A DNA stretch of 6,796 nt from Bacillota bacterium (GTDB lineage: Bacteria > Bacillota > Bacilli > Bacillales_B > DSM-18226), in NCBI GenBank assembly GCA_030705665.1, contig JAUZQA010000235.1, forward strand, positions 1-6,796. The letters are read 5' to 3'. The notes under the pieces were generated by a model, which saw only the letters and a program-made list of their open reading frames with translations, was not told where the DNA came from and made no database searches. A program made the position numbers and the translations under genes. Position 1 is the first letter of the stretch, and every line of letters begins with the position of its first letter. This document shows positions 1 through 6,796 of the stretch, one piece after another.

Positions 1-920
1 ATAAAAGGCATCAAAGGCGAGTAGAAGAGGTAGCAAATGGAAATCATCAAGTCAAGTTAGTGAAAAATATTTCTGAAGTCAATGACCTATCACAAATTGA
101 GATCCTTTTTACATATGGAAAAGAAATTAAGCTTGAAACATATAAGGAAATGACAAACTTAAAATGGATCCAACTTAGTTCAACAGGCTTCGACCATTTG
201 CCAAAGGAATATGTCCAGGAAAAGGGGCTAACTGTAACAACATCAAAAGGAGCCCATGCTGAACCGATTGCCGAATATGCCTTTTCAACAATGCTTTATT
301 TTAGCCGAAAAATTGATAGGTTCTTGGAACTGCAAAAAAGGAAGAAATGGAATCGTCTCGACTTTCCAACTGAATTATCCGGCAGTACCTTAGTTATTTT
401 GGGTATGGGTTATATTGGTAAAGAAATCGCTAGAAAAGCTCAGGCTTTTGATATGCATACCATTGGGGTAAACAGATCTGGGGTCTCACATGAATTTTTT
501 AATGAAACCTTTCGTATTGAACAATTAGAAGAGATCCTGCCAAAAGCAGATTATTTAATTTTGACACTCCCATTAACAAGTCAAACATACCATCTAATTG
601 GCCATAAACAATTAAAATTGTTAAAACCAACTTCAGTTGTCATTAATATTGGGCGCGGAGAACTAATGGACGAGTCTGCAGCGATTGAAGTTTTACAGTC
701 AAACAGAATTAGAGGAATGGCAATGGATGTATTTCATCAAGAACCACTTCCATCGGAATCACCTTTATGGGATTTAGAAGGGCTGCTGCTTACACCGCAT
801 ATGGCCGCCATGACCGATCGATTTCTAGATCGAAGTATTGACCGTTTAATTAAAAACTATCAACATTATATAAACGGTGAAAAGATGATTGATGTTGCAG
901 ACTTTTCAAAAGAGTACTAA
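1..920 (+). CDS. D-isomer-specific 2-hydroxyacid dehydrogenase, 5' end outside the window
   Basis: This is an NAD(P)-dependent oxidoreductase of the phosphoglycerate dehydrogenase/D-2-hydroxyacid dehydrogenase superfamily, interconverting a 2-hydroxyacid and its 2-oxoacid in the cytoplasm. The frame is open to the left edge (first whole codon at base 3). The GTG at 60 is internal, because the 19 codons before it read as ordinary family N-terminal sequence. Counting residues from that GTG, the Rossmann motif GMGYIG is at 115-120. The catalytic triad is Arg199 (NIGRG), Glu228 (DVFHQEP) and His247 (TPHMA). A substrate-loop segment STGFDHLP starts at 41. The visible 305 residues suggest that only a short N-terminus is missing. 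The second beta strand ends in Asn138-Arg-Ser, not the Asp typical of NAD-specific members, which hints at NADP(H) use. The substrate cannot be read from the sequence; a glyoxylate/hydroxypyruvate reductase-like role is possible. The gene converges on uppP and ends before a shared terminator. Confidence 0.9.
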   Translation, partial: KRHQRRVEEVANGNHQVKLVKNISEVNDLSQIEILFTYGKEIKLETYKEMTNLKWIQLSSTGFDHLPKEYVQEKGLTVTTSKGAHAEPIAEYAFSTMLYFSRKIDRFLELQKRKKWNRLDFPTELSGSTLVILGMGYIGKEIARKAQAFDMHTIGVNRSGVSHEFFNETFRIEQLEEILPKADYLILTLPLTSQTYHLIGHKQLKLLKPTSVVINIGRGELMDESAAIEVLQSNRIRGMAMDVFHQEPLPSESPLWDLEGLLLTPHMAAMTDRFLDRSIDRLIKNYQHYINGEKMIDVADFSKEY

Positions 921-963
921 TTCGTTCTGCGATCCCAATTTTTAAACTGCGGAATCAATGAAA

Positions 964-1016
964 AAGCCAGGATTTAAGGGATCGTTAATTCCTTTAATTC
1001 CTGGCTTAATTTTTTT
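964..1016. terminator. Bidirectional intrinsic terminator between the dehydrogenase gene and uppP
   Basis: Arms 964-980 and 991-1007 form a 17-position stem with one T-T mismatch and one G-U wobble. The stem has a GCCAGG/CCTGGC core and a 10-nt loop. On the + strand it is followed by AA and seven T residues (1010-1016). On the - strand the stem is followed directly by five T residues (complement of 961-965, the first two inside the stem). It lies between two convergent stop codons (920 and 1034) and so can end both transcripts. Confidence 0.88.
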
Positions 1017-1033
1017 ATTAATAATGGAAGCCA

Positions 1034-1831
1034 TTATAAAATAACAAATACGGTAAATAAAATAGCTATAAGAAAACGGTAATAAGCAAATACGGAGAGA
1101 CCAATTTTTCCTAATACTTTAAGGAAAGCGACCGCTACAAACATCGCTACAACAAAAGCGGTGATAAATCCAATTGCAAATAAAGGAAAGTCGCTGGCAT
1201 GGAGAAAATGCATACTTTTAATGAAATCCAATCCTGTTGCACCGACCATAATCGGAAGGGCTACTAAGAAAGAAAATTCAGCTGATGTTTTGTGGTCTGC
1301 TCGCGCAAGCAATCCTCCTGAAATGGTAGAACCAGAACGTGAGAAACCAGGTAGTACTGCTAAACATTGAAACAGTCCAATGATAAAGGCTTGTTTATAG
1401 CTCAATTCATCAACTGAATGCGTTGTGAAAGAGCGGTGTTTTTTCTCCGCAAAAATCATTAAAATACCGCCTGCAATTAGGGTAACGACTACAACTTTAG
1501 GTGAGAAGAGTACATTCTTAATGAAATCATGTAACAAAAATCCAACCGCTGCAGCAGGGATAACACCTAAAATAATATGTACAATATCTAATTTTTTAGC
1601 AGGTTTTCCAATTGTACTAAAATTTAATAATGAGAGAAATCTTTTAAAATACAATACTAAAATAGCAAGCATAGAACCTAGCTGGATAATAACCTCAAAG
1701 GTATCTGCTTTTTTTCCTGTGAATCCCAATAGATTTCCAACCAAAATTAAATGACCGGTGGAAGAGACAGGTAAATATTCTGTCAATCCTTCTACGATAC
1801 CTAAGATAAAGGCTATAAAATGTTCGCTCAT
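1034..1831 (-). CDS. uppP: Undecaprenyl-diphosphatase UppP (BacA family)
   Basis: This integral membrane phosphatase hydrolyses undecaprenyl diphosphate to undecaprenyl phosphate. It recycles the lipid carrier for peptidoglycan and wall polymers, and its overproduction is known to give bacitracin resistance. The 265-residue length matches Gram-positive members. The two family signatures are intact. Near the N-terminus Glu14 and Glu18 (E-G-L-T-E) are followed by PVSSTGH with His27. The second is PGFSRSGST at 161-169, with Arg165 as the expected phosphate-binding arginine. Several hydrophobic segments (around 5-30, 45-62, 83-102, 113-127, 147-160, 185-202, 217-238 and 248-265) fit the polytopic fold. 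The ATG at 1831-1829 is preceded on the - strand by AAGGGGAAG, about 11 nt upstream. The gene appears monocistronic, with its own promoter near 1882-1911 and the shared terminator downstream. Other wall-related genes are not seen beside it. Confidence 0.96.
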   Translation of the reverse strand: MSEHFIAFILGIVEGLTEYLPVSSTGHLILVGNLLGFTGKKADTFEVIIQLGSMLAILVLYFKRFLSLLNFSTIGKPAKKLDIVHIILGVIPAAAVGFLLHDFIKNVLFSPKVVVVTLIAGGILMIFAEKKHRSFTTHSVDELSYKQAFIIGLFQCLAVLPGFSRSGSTISGGLLARADHKTSAEFSFLVALPIMVGATGLDFIKSMHFLHASDFPLFAIGFITAFVVAMFVAVAFLKVLGKIGLSVFAYYRFLIAILFTVFVIL

Positions 1832-1881
1832 TCTTCTTTCTTCCCCTTAATATAAAGACTTTTTTAAACACACTTAAAGGA

Positions 1882-1911
1882 AGTATAATATCAAAAGCAT
1901 TGATATTGCAA
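1882..1911 (-). promoter_or_regulatory. Predicted sigma-A promoter of uppP
   Basis: On the - strand, TTGCAA (1911-1906; 4 of 6 matches to TTGACA) is followed after 18 nt by TATACT (1887-1882; 5 of 6 matches to TATAAT). Transcription would start near 1875, leaving a leader of about 45 nt before the uppP ATG. The call rests on motif matching only, in AT-rich DNA where chance matches are common. No ECF-type (TGAAAC/CGT) promoter is visible at a suitable distance. Confidence 0.5.
1887..1907. repeat. Perfect 8-bp inverted repeat within the uppP promoter spacer
   Basis: AATATCAA (1887-1894) and TTGATATT (1900-1907) are exact inverted copies separated by 5 nt. They sit between, and just touch, the predicted -35 and -10 elements of uppP. 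The symmetry and position suit a dimeric repressor operator. I do not recognise the sequence as the site of a specific regulator, and AT-rich DNA can give such repeats by chance. Confidence 0.45.
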
Positions 1912-2175
1912 GTATCGACAAAAAATTTACATATTCTTTACAAATTAACTGAACAGGAATTATGTGGTAGTTAAATTAGGCTTTAAAAAGGATTTGCATT
2001 ACTAAAGTTTTTTAATTAGACAAATTTGATGGAAGGAAACATTTTCATATTGGAGAAATTATTGGAATGAGTACTGCTTTTGGGTTTCATGATTTTTTTT
2101 TCTAAAAACTAGAGTATTTAATTTAGTAAAGATGGAAAATAACCATTAACTAGTAACATATGGAGAAACGAAACA

Positions 2176-4941
2176 ATGAGAAAAAAACGAAGATCGATTA
2201 GGGGAATCATTACCGTTTCATTTATTATATTAATGGCCAGTACACTGCTTGTTGTTGGCTATATTGCTTACGGAAGCTGGAAGGCCTCAACCAACAGTAT
2301 TATTGGGCAAATGGGGAATGACGCTAGTAAGGACATAGCAAATAAAATTGAATCCCTTATTAACGTCCCGCTAAAAATGAATGATAGTAATCATTATTTA
2401 ATCCAGAGTGGCATTGTCGATCTATCAAATATGAAAAAAAAAGAAGCTTTTTTTGCAGGAACGCTTAAATCAAGCAATAAAGAAATTTATAGTTTTAGTT
2501 ATGGAGCAGAAAATGGCGATTATTATGGAGCACGCAGAAATGCAAATGATGAAATCGAATTATATAAAGTGAATGCGAAAACGAAAGGACATTCTCTTTA
2601 TTACACAGTAAATAATGACATGACCGAAGGCAAATTTGTTGAGGATTTTGGATCGTTTGATCCTCGTACAAGACCATGGTACAGCATGGCAAAAGAGGCT
2701 GGTAAACCTATTTTTTCTCCACTTTATAAACATTTTATTAAGGATGATTTAGTACTCTCCGCCGTGTCTCCAATTTATAACAAAGACGGCAATCTTCAAG
2801 GAGTTTTAGGTACACATATCACTCTCTCTGTACTTAATAGCTTTTTAAAGGAAGTTGTCTCAGATAAACATGCCCTTGCTTGTGTTATTGAAAAAAATAC
2901 CGGGGATCTTGTAGCTAATTCAATTGGATCGCAAAATTTTACCAAACTAACGGATGGGACATATAAAAGAATCGCCATAAGCGATGTCAAAAACAAATCT
3001 CTTCTTAACGCCTATGAGTATTATAAAAAATCTGCAGAAAATCAATTTATTATTAAAAATGAAAAAGAGAAATTTCATATCAAAGTGTCGGAGTATAAAA
3101 AACAAGGTATTGACTGGCTGATTATGACAGCCATTCCAGAAAGTCAGTTTACGACCCAAATAAATAAAAATATTCAAACTTCGCTCATTTTATCATTTCT
3201 CGCTCTTTTGTTTTCAATAATTATCTATATGAGAAGTACAGAATACATATTAAAACCTATTAATAACTTAATAAGTGCTGCTGAAAATTTTTCTAAAGGT
3301 GATCTTTTGCAAAGAGCAATGGTCTATAAAAATGATGAAATTGGAAAACTGTCTCAGGCATTTAATCGCATGGCCGAAGAACTATATTTACATATCAACA
3401 AGCTTGAGGAAAAAGTTAAAGAACGAACGTTTGAATATGAACTTGCCAATCAGGAATTAAAGTCGGCAAAAATAGAAGCAGATAATGCTAATCAAGCAAA
3501 AAGTGAGTTTCTTGCTAATATGAGCCATGAAATTCGTACTCCTTTAAATGCTATCATAGGTTTTAGTGAGCTATTACAAAATGTAATGATTGACGAAAAA
3601 CATAAAAATTATATTAACACAATACATACTGCCGGTAATAATCTGCTTACCATTATTAACGATATTCTTGACCTTTCAAAAATCGAGGCCGGAAAAATCG
3701 AGCTGCAGTACAAACCTGTAAAATTAGCTAATATTGTAAACGAGATAGAAACAATCTTTTTACAAAAGGTTCAGGAAAAAAATATTGAGTTTTTTATCGA
3801 TATTCAAAATGATTTTCCAAGACTGATTTTATTTGACGAGGTAAGAATCCGCCAAATTCTATTAAATCTCGTAGGGAATGCTGTAAAATTTACTGATAAA
3901 GGGTATGTAAGGATCACGTTAAAAGCTGTTTCGGAAAATCAAATGGATAAAAGCTGTATAGACCTTCACATTGTTGTGGAAGATACAGGAATTGGAATTC
4001 CAGAATCAGAAAAAGACAATATATTTGATGCCTTTATGCAAGTATCAAGACAAAATATAAAAAAATATGGCGGAACTGGTTTGGGACTTTCAATTACGAA
4101 AAAATTAATCGAAATGATGCATGGAAGGATAACTGTACATAGCATTTTAGGGAAAGGCAGCACATTTTATGTTGAATTCCCAAATCTCCAAGTTGCTGCC
4201 ACTGAAACTCTTCCTGATATTGTTGAACGATCTTATCTCGAAAAATATTTCTTTTCAAATGAGAAGGTTCTTGTAGTAGATGATATTGAGACAAATAGAC
4301 TTTTGTTGCAAGAACTTCTATCGAAGGTTGGACTTCAAATCTTTACAGCTGAAAATGGCAATGAGGCATTAAATATTTGCAAAAAAGAAAAACCTTCATT
4401 AATCATTACTGATCTTGTCATGCCAATAATGGATGGATTTGAGGCATCCAGAAAGTTAAAAGGAAACCCGGAATTTTCACATATTCCAATCATTGCTCTA
4501 AGCGCATCTTCTGCTCTAAATCTTAATGATGGCACGATGTTCGATGATTTTTTAATAAAGCCTGTTGAAACTGATCAATTACTGAGAAAAATCTCAAAAT
4601 ACATAAACAATCGTTCCAAGGATGTAATAACAGTCTCTAAAGAAAAAAAGATTGTGGTTGATTACAATTATATTGAACCCAAAGTTCTTATTGAAATAAA
4701 GGAACAACTGCACCCAATCTTAGTACAATTAGAAACTTCTATTATTATAAGCAATGTTAAAAACCTTGCAGAAAAGCTAATCACTTTAGGGCATGAGCAT
4801 CAATTGTCCTTTATGGTATCTCTTGGGACAGAACTTAAGATGAGTACTGAATGCTATGATATTGTTAAAATAAAATCAAAACTAAAACAAGTCGAAAAAA
4901 TCATATATGAGGATATGCCATATGGAAAATACGAAAAATAA
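2176..4941 (+). CDS. Membrane hybrid sensor histidine kinase (dCache-HAMP-HisKA-HATPase-REC-Hpt-like)
   Basis: This 921-residue sensor kinase should detect an extracytoplasmic ligand and autophosphorylate. A basic N-terminus leads into a TM helix (about 11-33). An outside dCache domain (about 35-330) carries the typical DPRTRPWY at 162-169 and is closed by a second TM helix (about 334-352). HAMP (about 353-405) and a signalling helix (405-445) follow. HisKA has SHEIRTP with phospho-acceptor His451. The ATPase domain shows the N box (Asn564, Asn568), G1 (DTGIG, 603-607) and G2 (GGTGLGL, 632-638). The receiver (about 697-812) has Asp702/Asp703, acceptor Asp746, Ser776 and Lys795, so it looks active. 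Residues 836-911 are a helical, Hpt-like tail without the HxLKG motif. ATG 2176 has GGAG 10 nt upstream. The stop overlaps the start of the next kinase gene, implying one operon. The ligand is unknown. Confidence 0.93.
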   Translation: MRKKRRSIRGIITVSFIILMASTLLVVGYIAYGSWKASTNSIIGQMGNDASKDIANKIESLINVPLKMNDSNHYLIQSGIVDLSNMKKKEAFFAGTLKSSNKEIYSFSYGAENGDYYGARRNANDEIELYKVNAKTKGHSLYYTVNNDMTEGKFVEDFGSFDPRTRPWYSMAKEAGKPIFSPLYKHFIKDDLVLSAVSPIYNKDGNLQGVLGTHITLSVLNSFLKEVVSDKHALACVIEKNTGDLVANSIGSQNFTKLTDGTYKRIAISDVKNKSLLNAYEYYKKSAENQFIIKNEKEKFHIKVSEYKKQGIDWLIMTAIPESQFTTQINKNIQTSLILSFLALLFSIIIYMRSTEYILKPINNLISAAENFSKGDLLQRAMVYKNDEIGKLSQAFNRMAEELYLHINKLEEKVKERTFEYELANQELKSAKIEADNANQAKSEFLANMSHEIRTPLNAIIGFSELLQNVMIDEKHKNYINTIHTAGNNLLTIINDILDLSKIEAGKIELQYKPVKLANIVNEIETIFLQKVQEKNIEFFIDIQNDFPRLILFDEVRIRQILLNLVGNAVKFTDKGYVRITLKAVSENQMDKSCIDLHIVVEDTGIGIPESEKDNIFDAFMQVSRQNIKKYGGTGLGLSITKKLIEMMHGRITVHSILGKGSTFYVEFPNLQVAATETLPDIVERSYLEKYFFSNEKVLVVDDIETNRLLLQELLSKVGLQIFTAENGNEALNICKKEKPSLIITDLVMPIMDGFEASRKLKGNPEFSHIPIIALSASSALNLNDGTMFDDFLIKPVETDQLLRKISKYINNRSKDVITVSKEKKIVVDYNYIEPKVLIEIKEQLHPILVQLETSIIISNVKNLAEKLITLGHEHQLSFMVSLGTELKMSTECYDIVKIKSKLKQVEKIIYEDMPYGKYEK
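4909..4924 (+). promoter_or_regulatory. Ribosome binding site and start overlap coupling the two kinase genes
   Basis: GAGGA (4909-4913) lies inside the 3' end of the upstream kinase gene, 8 nt before the ATG at 4922. The earlier in-frame ATG at 4907 has only AT-rich sequence upstream and would place this Shine-Dalgarno inside its own coding region, so 4922 is the preferred start. The two genes then overlap by 20 nt (4922-4941), an arrangement that favours translational coupling and comparable expression of the two proteins. Confidence 0.75.
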
Positions 4942-6478
4942 TTTAATTTTAATCGTCGATGACAATCCTGATAATATACAGGTTTTAGCTACTGTATTAG
5001 CAGAGTGTGGATATGAGATTGGGATTGCTCAGAACGCGTATGAAGTATTTACATTTCTTCAAGAAAATACACCAGAGCTTATTTTGTTAGATGTTGAGCT
5101 TCCTGATATTGATGGCTATGAAATATGTAAAACGATTAAAAAGATCCCTAAATATAAGGACATTCCTATCATCTTTCTGACAGTGAAAAATGAAAAAAAG
5201 GATATTGTCAAAGGCTTTGATTTAGGCGCTGTAGATTACATGACCAAACCCTTCAACAGAAAGGAATTGGTATCAAGAATTAGAACCCATATTGCCTTAA
5301 AGCATTCTATGGAAGAATTAGAGAAAAAGAATTCAGAGCTGGAAAAAGCGTTGATTGCTAGAAGAAAACTTGAACAAGAACGAGATCGGTTATTTAACGA
5401 TCTACGACAGCACCGTGACCAGCTTGAAATTATGGTAGAAGAACGAACGAAAGAATTAGTCGCTGCAAATGAAATGATCACAAACATAATTGAAGGTATT
5501 ACAGATGGATTTTTGGCACTGGATAATGAATGGAGATTCCTTTATTTAAACAATCAACCAATTTTTCCTCTCGGTATCTCAAAAGAGAGCGTAGTTGGGA
5601 AAAGAATATGGGATGTTTACCCAAAAACCATTGGAACTACTTTTTATAAACAATTTCATAAGTCGATGGAACAACGGATACCCGTACACTTTGAAACCCA
5701 TTCCGTGTATAATGACGTCTGGTACCAGGTATCGGTTTATCCGTTTGTAGATGGAGTTTGTGGTTTTATGAGAGATATTACGGATAAAAAGAAATATGAG
5801 GCGGAATTAAAGAGATTATCAGGATTGGATCTAATTGGACAAATGGCTGCTGGGATTAGTCACGAGATTCGCAATCCGATGACGACTGTAAGAGGGTTTC
5901 TGCAATTATTAAGTAAACAAAATGAAAATGGGAAGAATAGTGAATATTTTCATATCATGATTGATGAGCTTGATCGTGCAAATTCAATCATTTCAGAATT
6001 CCTTTCAATGGGGAATACAAAGACAACAGATTTACAAAAAATGGATCTGAATTTAATCCTAAATGATATATCCCCGTTATTAATGGCCGATGCGTTTAAC
6101 CAAAATAAATATTTAAAATTAGAAACAAGTGAACTTCCGCCACTGCTTTTAAATCGAAACGAGATTCGCCAATTGATTCTAAACCTCTTCCGTAATGGTT
6201 TAGAGGCAATGAAACCAGGAAAAGAACTTACAATTAAAACCTATATGGAAAATCATTTGATCGTATTGGCCATACAGGATCAAGGAGAGGGAATTAAACC
6301 TGAAGTTTTAGAAAAATTAGGCACTCCTTTCTTTACCACCAAGGATAACGGGACAGGCTTAGGGCTGGGAATATGTTATGCAATCGCTGCTCGTCATCAT
6401 GCAAAAATAGATATTGAAACCGGAGATGAAGGCACAACTTTTTATGTTTATTTTTCAAAATATCATGAAAAAGAATGA
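4922..6478 (+). CDS. Soluble REC-PAS-histidine kinase, sporulation-kinase-like core
   Basis: This 518-residue cytoplasmic protein has no TM segment or signal peptide (numbering from ATG 4922). The N-terminal receiver (about 5-122) has Asp13/Asp14, acceptor Asp57 (LLDVELPD), Thr87 and Lys109 (MTKPF), so it should accept phosphate. A charged coiled coil (about 128-182) contains an EERTKEL segment like the one in the upstream kinase. A PAS domain (about 183-287) follows. HisKA has His314 in [16 protein letters not shown]. The ATPase domain has Asn421/Asn425, DQGEG (453-457), TPFFTTK (468-474) and GTGLGLG (477-483). The H-box and FFTTK region resemble the Bacillus KinA-E kinases that phosphorylate Spo0F, so Spo0F is a reasonable target, but this is inference. 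The likely upstream partner is the overlapping hybrid kinase, whose phosphate could reach Asp57. No DNA-binding output domain is present, and no clear terminator follows. Confidence 0.92.
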   Translation: MENTKNNLILIVDDNPDNIQVLATVLAECGYEIGIAQNAYEVFTFLQENTPELILLDVELPDIDGYEICKTIKKIPKYKDIPIIFLTVKNEKKDIVKGFDLGAVDYMTKPFNRKELVSRIRTHIALKHSMEELEKKNSELEKALIARRKLEQERDRLFNDLRQHRDQLEIMVEERTKELVAANEMITNIIEGITDGFLALDNEWRFLYLNNQPIFPLGISKESVVGKRIWDVYPKTIGTTFYKQFHKSMEQRIPVHFETHSVYNDVWYQVSVYPFVDGVCGFMRDITDKKKYEAELKRLSGLDLIGQMAAGISHEIRNPMTTVRGFLQLLSKQNENGKNSEYFHIMIDELDRANSIISEFLSMGNTKTTDLQKMDLNLILNDISPLLMADAFNQNKYLKLETSELPPLLLNRNEIRQLILNLFRNGLEAMKPGKELTIKTYMENHLIVLAIQDQGEGIKPEVLEKLGTPFFTTKDNGTGLGLGICYAIAARHHAKIDIETGDEGTTFYVYFSKYHEKE

Positions 6479-6561
6479 GAGAATTTTTTGATGATATTTA
6501 GTTTTCCTATTTTACATTTCATCATTTTTCCACTATTTTTTCATCAGCTCAATAATGAAAA

Positions 6562-6570
6562 TGTTATAAT
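6562..6570 (+). promoter_or_regulatory. Extended -10 promoter of the aldolase gene
   Basis: TG at 6562-6563, one base, then a perfect TATAAT at 6565-6570 form an extended -10 element. No good -35 lies upstream, which is tolerated for this promoter type. Transcription would start near 6577 and give a leader of about 85 nt. A second, weaker pair lies downstream: TTTACA (6591-6596), a 17-nt spacer and TAAAAG (6614-6619). Either supports independent transcription of the aldolase gene. Confidence 0.6.
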
Positions 6571-6627
6571 CAGGTTGAATATTCTTTCTATTTACACCTC
6601 GAGTTTCTTACATTAAAAGATATGTTT

Positions 6628-6644
6628 AAGGATTGAAAATCTTT
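6628..6644 (+). promoter_or_regulatory. Small hairpin just ahead of the aldolase ribosome binding site
   Basis: AAGGATT (6628-6634) can pair with AATCTTT (6638-6644) across a 3-nt loop, giving 7 pairs including one G-U. It ends 6 nt before the GAGGTGA Shine-Dalgarno (6651-6657). It is AT-rich and weak, and may have no regulatory role. Confidence 0.25.
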
Positions 6645-6662
6645 ATAAAAGAGGTGAGTATG

Positions 6663-6796
6663 ATGAGAAAAAATACGTTAAGAGAAAAGTTGGATCGAGA
6701 AGAAGCAGTTTTTGGAACATGGCTGATGACGAATAGTTTGGATAATGCAGAAATTCTTAGTCATACTGGTGTAGATTTTATCATGATTGATGCTGA
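6663..6796 (+). CDS. HpcH/HpaI-family aldolase, N-terminal fragment cut by the window end
   Basis: Only the first 44 codons are present, open to the right edge. The fragment includes VFGTWLMTNS, followed by AEILSHTGVDFIMIDA. This is the characteristic start of the HpcH/HpaI aldolase/citrate lyase family (HpaI, GarL, RhmA and relatives). These are class II, metal-dependent enzymes that cleave 2-keto-3-deoxy or 4-hydroxy-2-oxo acids to pyruvate (or a related oxoacid) plus an aldehyde. The conserved Glu-His that normally follows the final Asp-Ala lies beyond the window. Two adjacent ATGs exist at 6660 and 6663. The second sits 8 nt after GAGG of a strong GAGGTGA and is preferred, but the first cannot be excluded. 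The gene has its own promoter region, so it is probably not part of the kinase operon. The substrate is undetermined. Confidence 0.85.
   Translation, partial: MRKNTLREKLDREEAVFGTWLMTNSLDNAEILSHTGVDFIMIDA

Larger units (their letters stand above)
1832..2175. other. Divergent intergenic region between uppP and the kinase operon
   Basis: This is 344 bases of AT-rich DNA. The uppP side holds its Shine-Dalgarno, promoter and inverted repeat. On the kinase side I find only GGAG at 2162-2165, placed 10 nt before the ATG at 2176, as a clear signal. A nine-T run lies at 2093-2101 with no stable hairpin before it. I cannot place a kinase-operon promoter: TTGCAT at 1994-1999 has no good -10 at the right distance, and the AT-rich stretch around 2115-2122 has no recognisable -35. 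No convincing small gene or structured RNA is visible. Confidence 0.6.
6479..6659 (+). other. Intergenic region between the kinase operon and the aldolase gene
   Basis: This is 181 bases of very AT-rich sequence. It holds the extended -10 promoter, the leader and the GAGGTGA Shine-Dalgarno of the aldolase gene. No GC-rich stem with a T-tract marks the end of the kinase operon. The best hairpin (TGATGA 6489-6494 with TCATCA 6519-6524, followed by TTTTT) has only six pairs and a 24-nt loop, so read-through into the aldolase gene is possible. Confidence 0.55.

Noticed and set aside
60..62. GTG as the start codon of the dehydrogenase gene
   Set aside because: The same frame is open to the left edge and the upstream 19 codons read as normal family N-terminal sequence. 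No Shine-Dalgarno sits at a proper distance before the GTG.
930..984. CGATCCC (930-936) complementary to GGGATCG (978-984), a possible anti-terminator to the 964-1007 hairpin
   Set aside because: Seven pairs across a 41-nt gap are expected by chance in a region this size, and the competing 17-position stem is far more stable.
1161..1754. Open frames on the + strand across uppP (1161-1370 and 1425-1754)
   Set aside because: They lie fully antisense to a clear uppP, have no family-like sequence and are shadows of its codon usage.
2084..2089. TGAAAC on the - strand resembling an ECF sigma -35 for uppP
   Set aside because: No CGT-type -10 follows at 16-17 nt, and it lies about 250 nt from the uppP start.
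2067..2101. Possible terminator or attenuator before the hybrid kinase (T9 run at 2093-2101)
   Set aside because: The only hairpin before the T run has about five weak pairs and a long loop.
2029..2105. Two tiny overlapping reading frames (13 and 12 codons; ATG at 2029 and 2067) in the kinase leader
   Set aside because: Neither has a well-placed Shine-Dalgarno or a peptide of recognisable character. Frames this short are expected by chance in the spacer.
4907..4909. ATG at 4907 as the start of the second kinase
   Set aside because: It has no Shine-Dalgarno, whereas ATG 4922 has GAGGA 8 nt upstream and starts just before the receiver domain.
2495..5487. Short - strand open frames, and one out-of-frame + strand frame at 3275-3460, inside the kinase genes
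   Set aside because: All overlap well-supported kinase domains and show no domain-like sequence.

Overview
The window looks like chromosomal DNA of a low-GC, endospore-forming Bacillaceae-type Firmicute. The evidence is the strongly AT-rich composition, good Shine-Dalgarno sequences ahead of most starts, a monocistronic uppP of Gram-positive length, and a histidine kinase whose H-box and ATP-binding region closely resemble the Bacillus sporulation-kinase (Kin) group. There are five protein-coding genes, two of them cut by the window edges. I see no RNA genes, insertion sequences, CRISPR arrays or phage genes.

Layout. (1) Bases 1-920, + strand: a D-isomer-specific 2-hydroxyacid dehydrogenase. 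Its reading frame is open to the left edge, so its true start lies outside the window. (2) About 964-1016: a strong hairpin with T-tracts on both sides, acting as a shared bidirectional terminator for the convergent pair. (3) 1034-1831, - strand: uppP, undecaprenyl-diphosphatase, with a plausible sigma-A promoter whose spacer holds a perfect 8-bp inverted repeat. (4) 1832-2175: a 344-base AT-rich divergent intergenic region. (5) 2176-4941 and 4922-6478, + strand: two overlapping signalling genes. The first encodes a membrane hybrid kinase (TM - dCache - TM - HAMP - HisKA - HATPase - REC - degenerate Hpt-like helical domain). The second encodes a soluble kinase (REC - coiled coil - PAS - HisKA - HATPase). 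(6) 6479-6659: an intergenic region with an extended -10 promoter. (7) 6663 to the right edge: the first 44 codons of an HpcH/HpaI-family aldolase.

Working model. The two kinases look like one signalling unit. An extracytoplasmic ligand is read by the dCache domain and passed as phosphate to the first protein's own receiver and/or to the N-terminal receiver of the second protein. The second protein integrates this with a cytoplasmic PAS input and sets its own Kin-like kinase activity. No DNA-binding response regulator is encoded next to the pair, so the output is presumably elsewhere; Spo0F is the natural candidate. This is inference from domain architecture. The most unusual points are the dual-kinase arrangement, the apparent replacement by histidine of two aspartates used by amino-acid-binding dCache domains, and a C-terminal Hpt-like domain without the canonical Hpt motif. 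None of these amounts to proof of an undescribed system.
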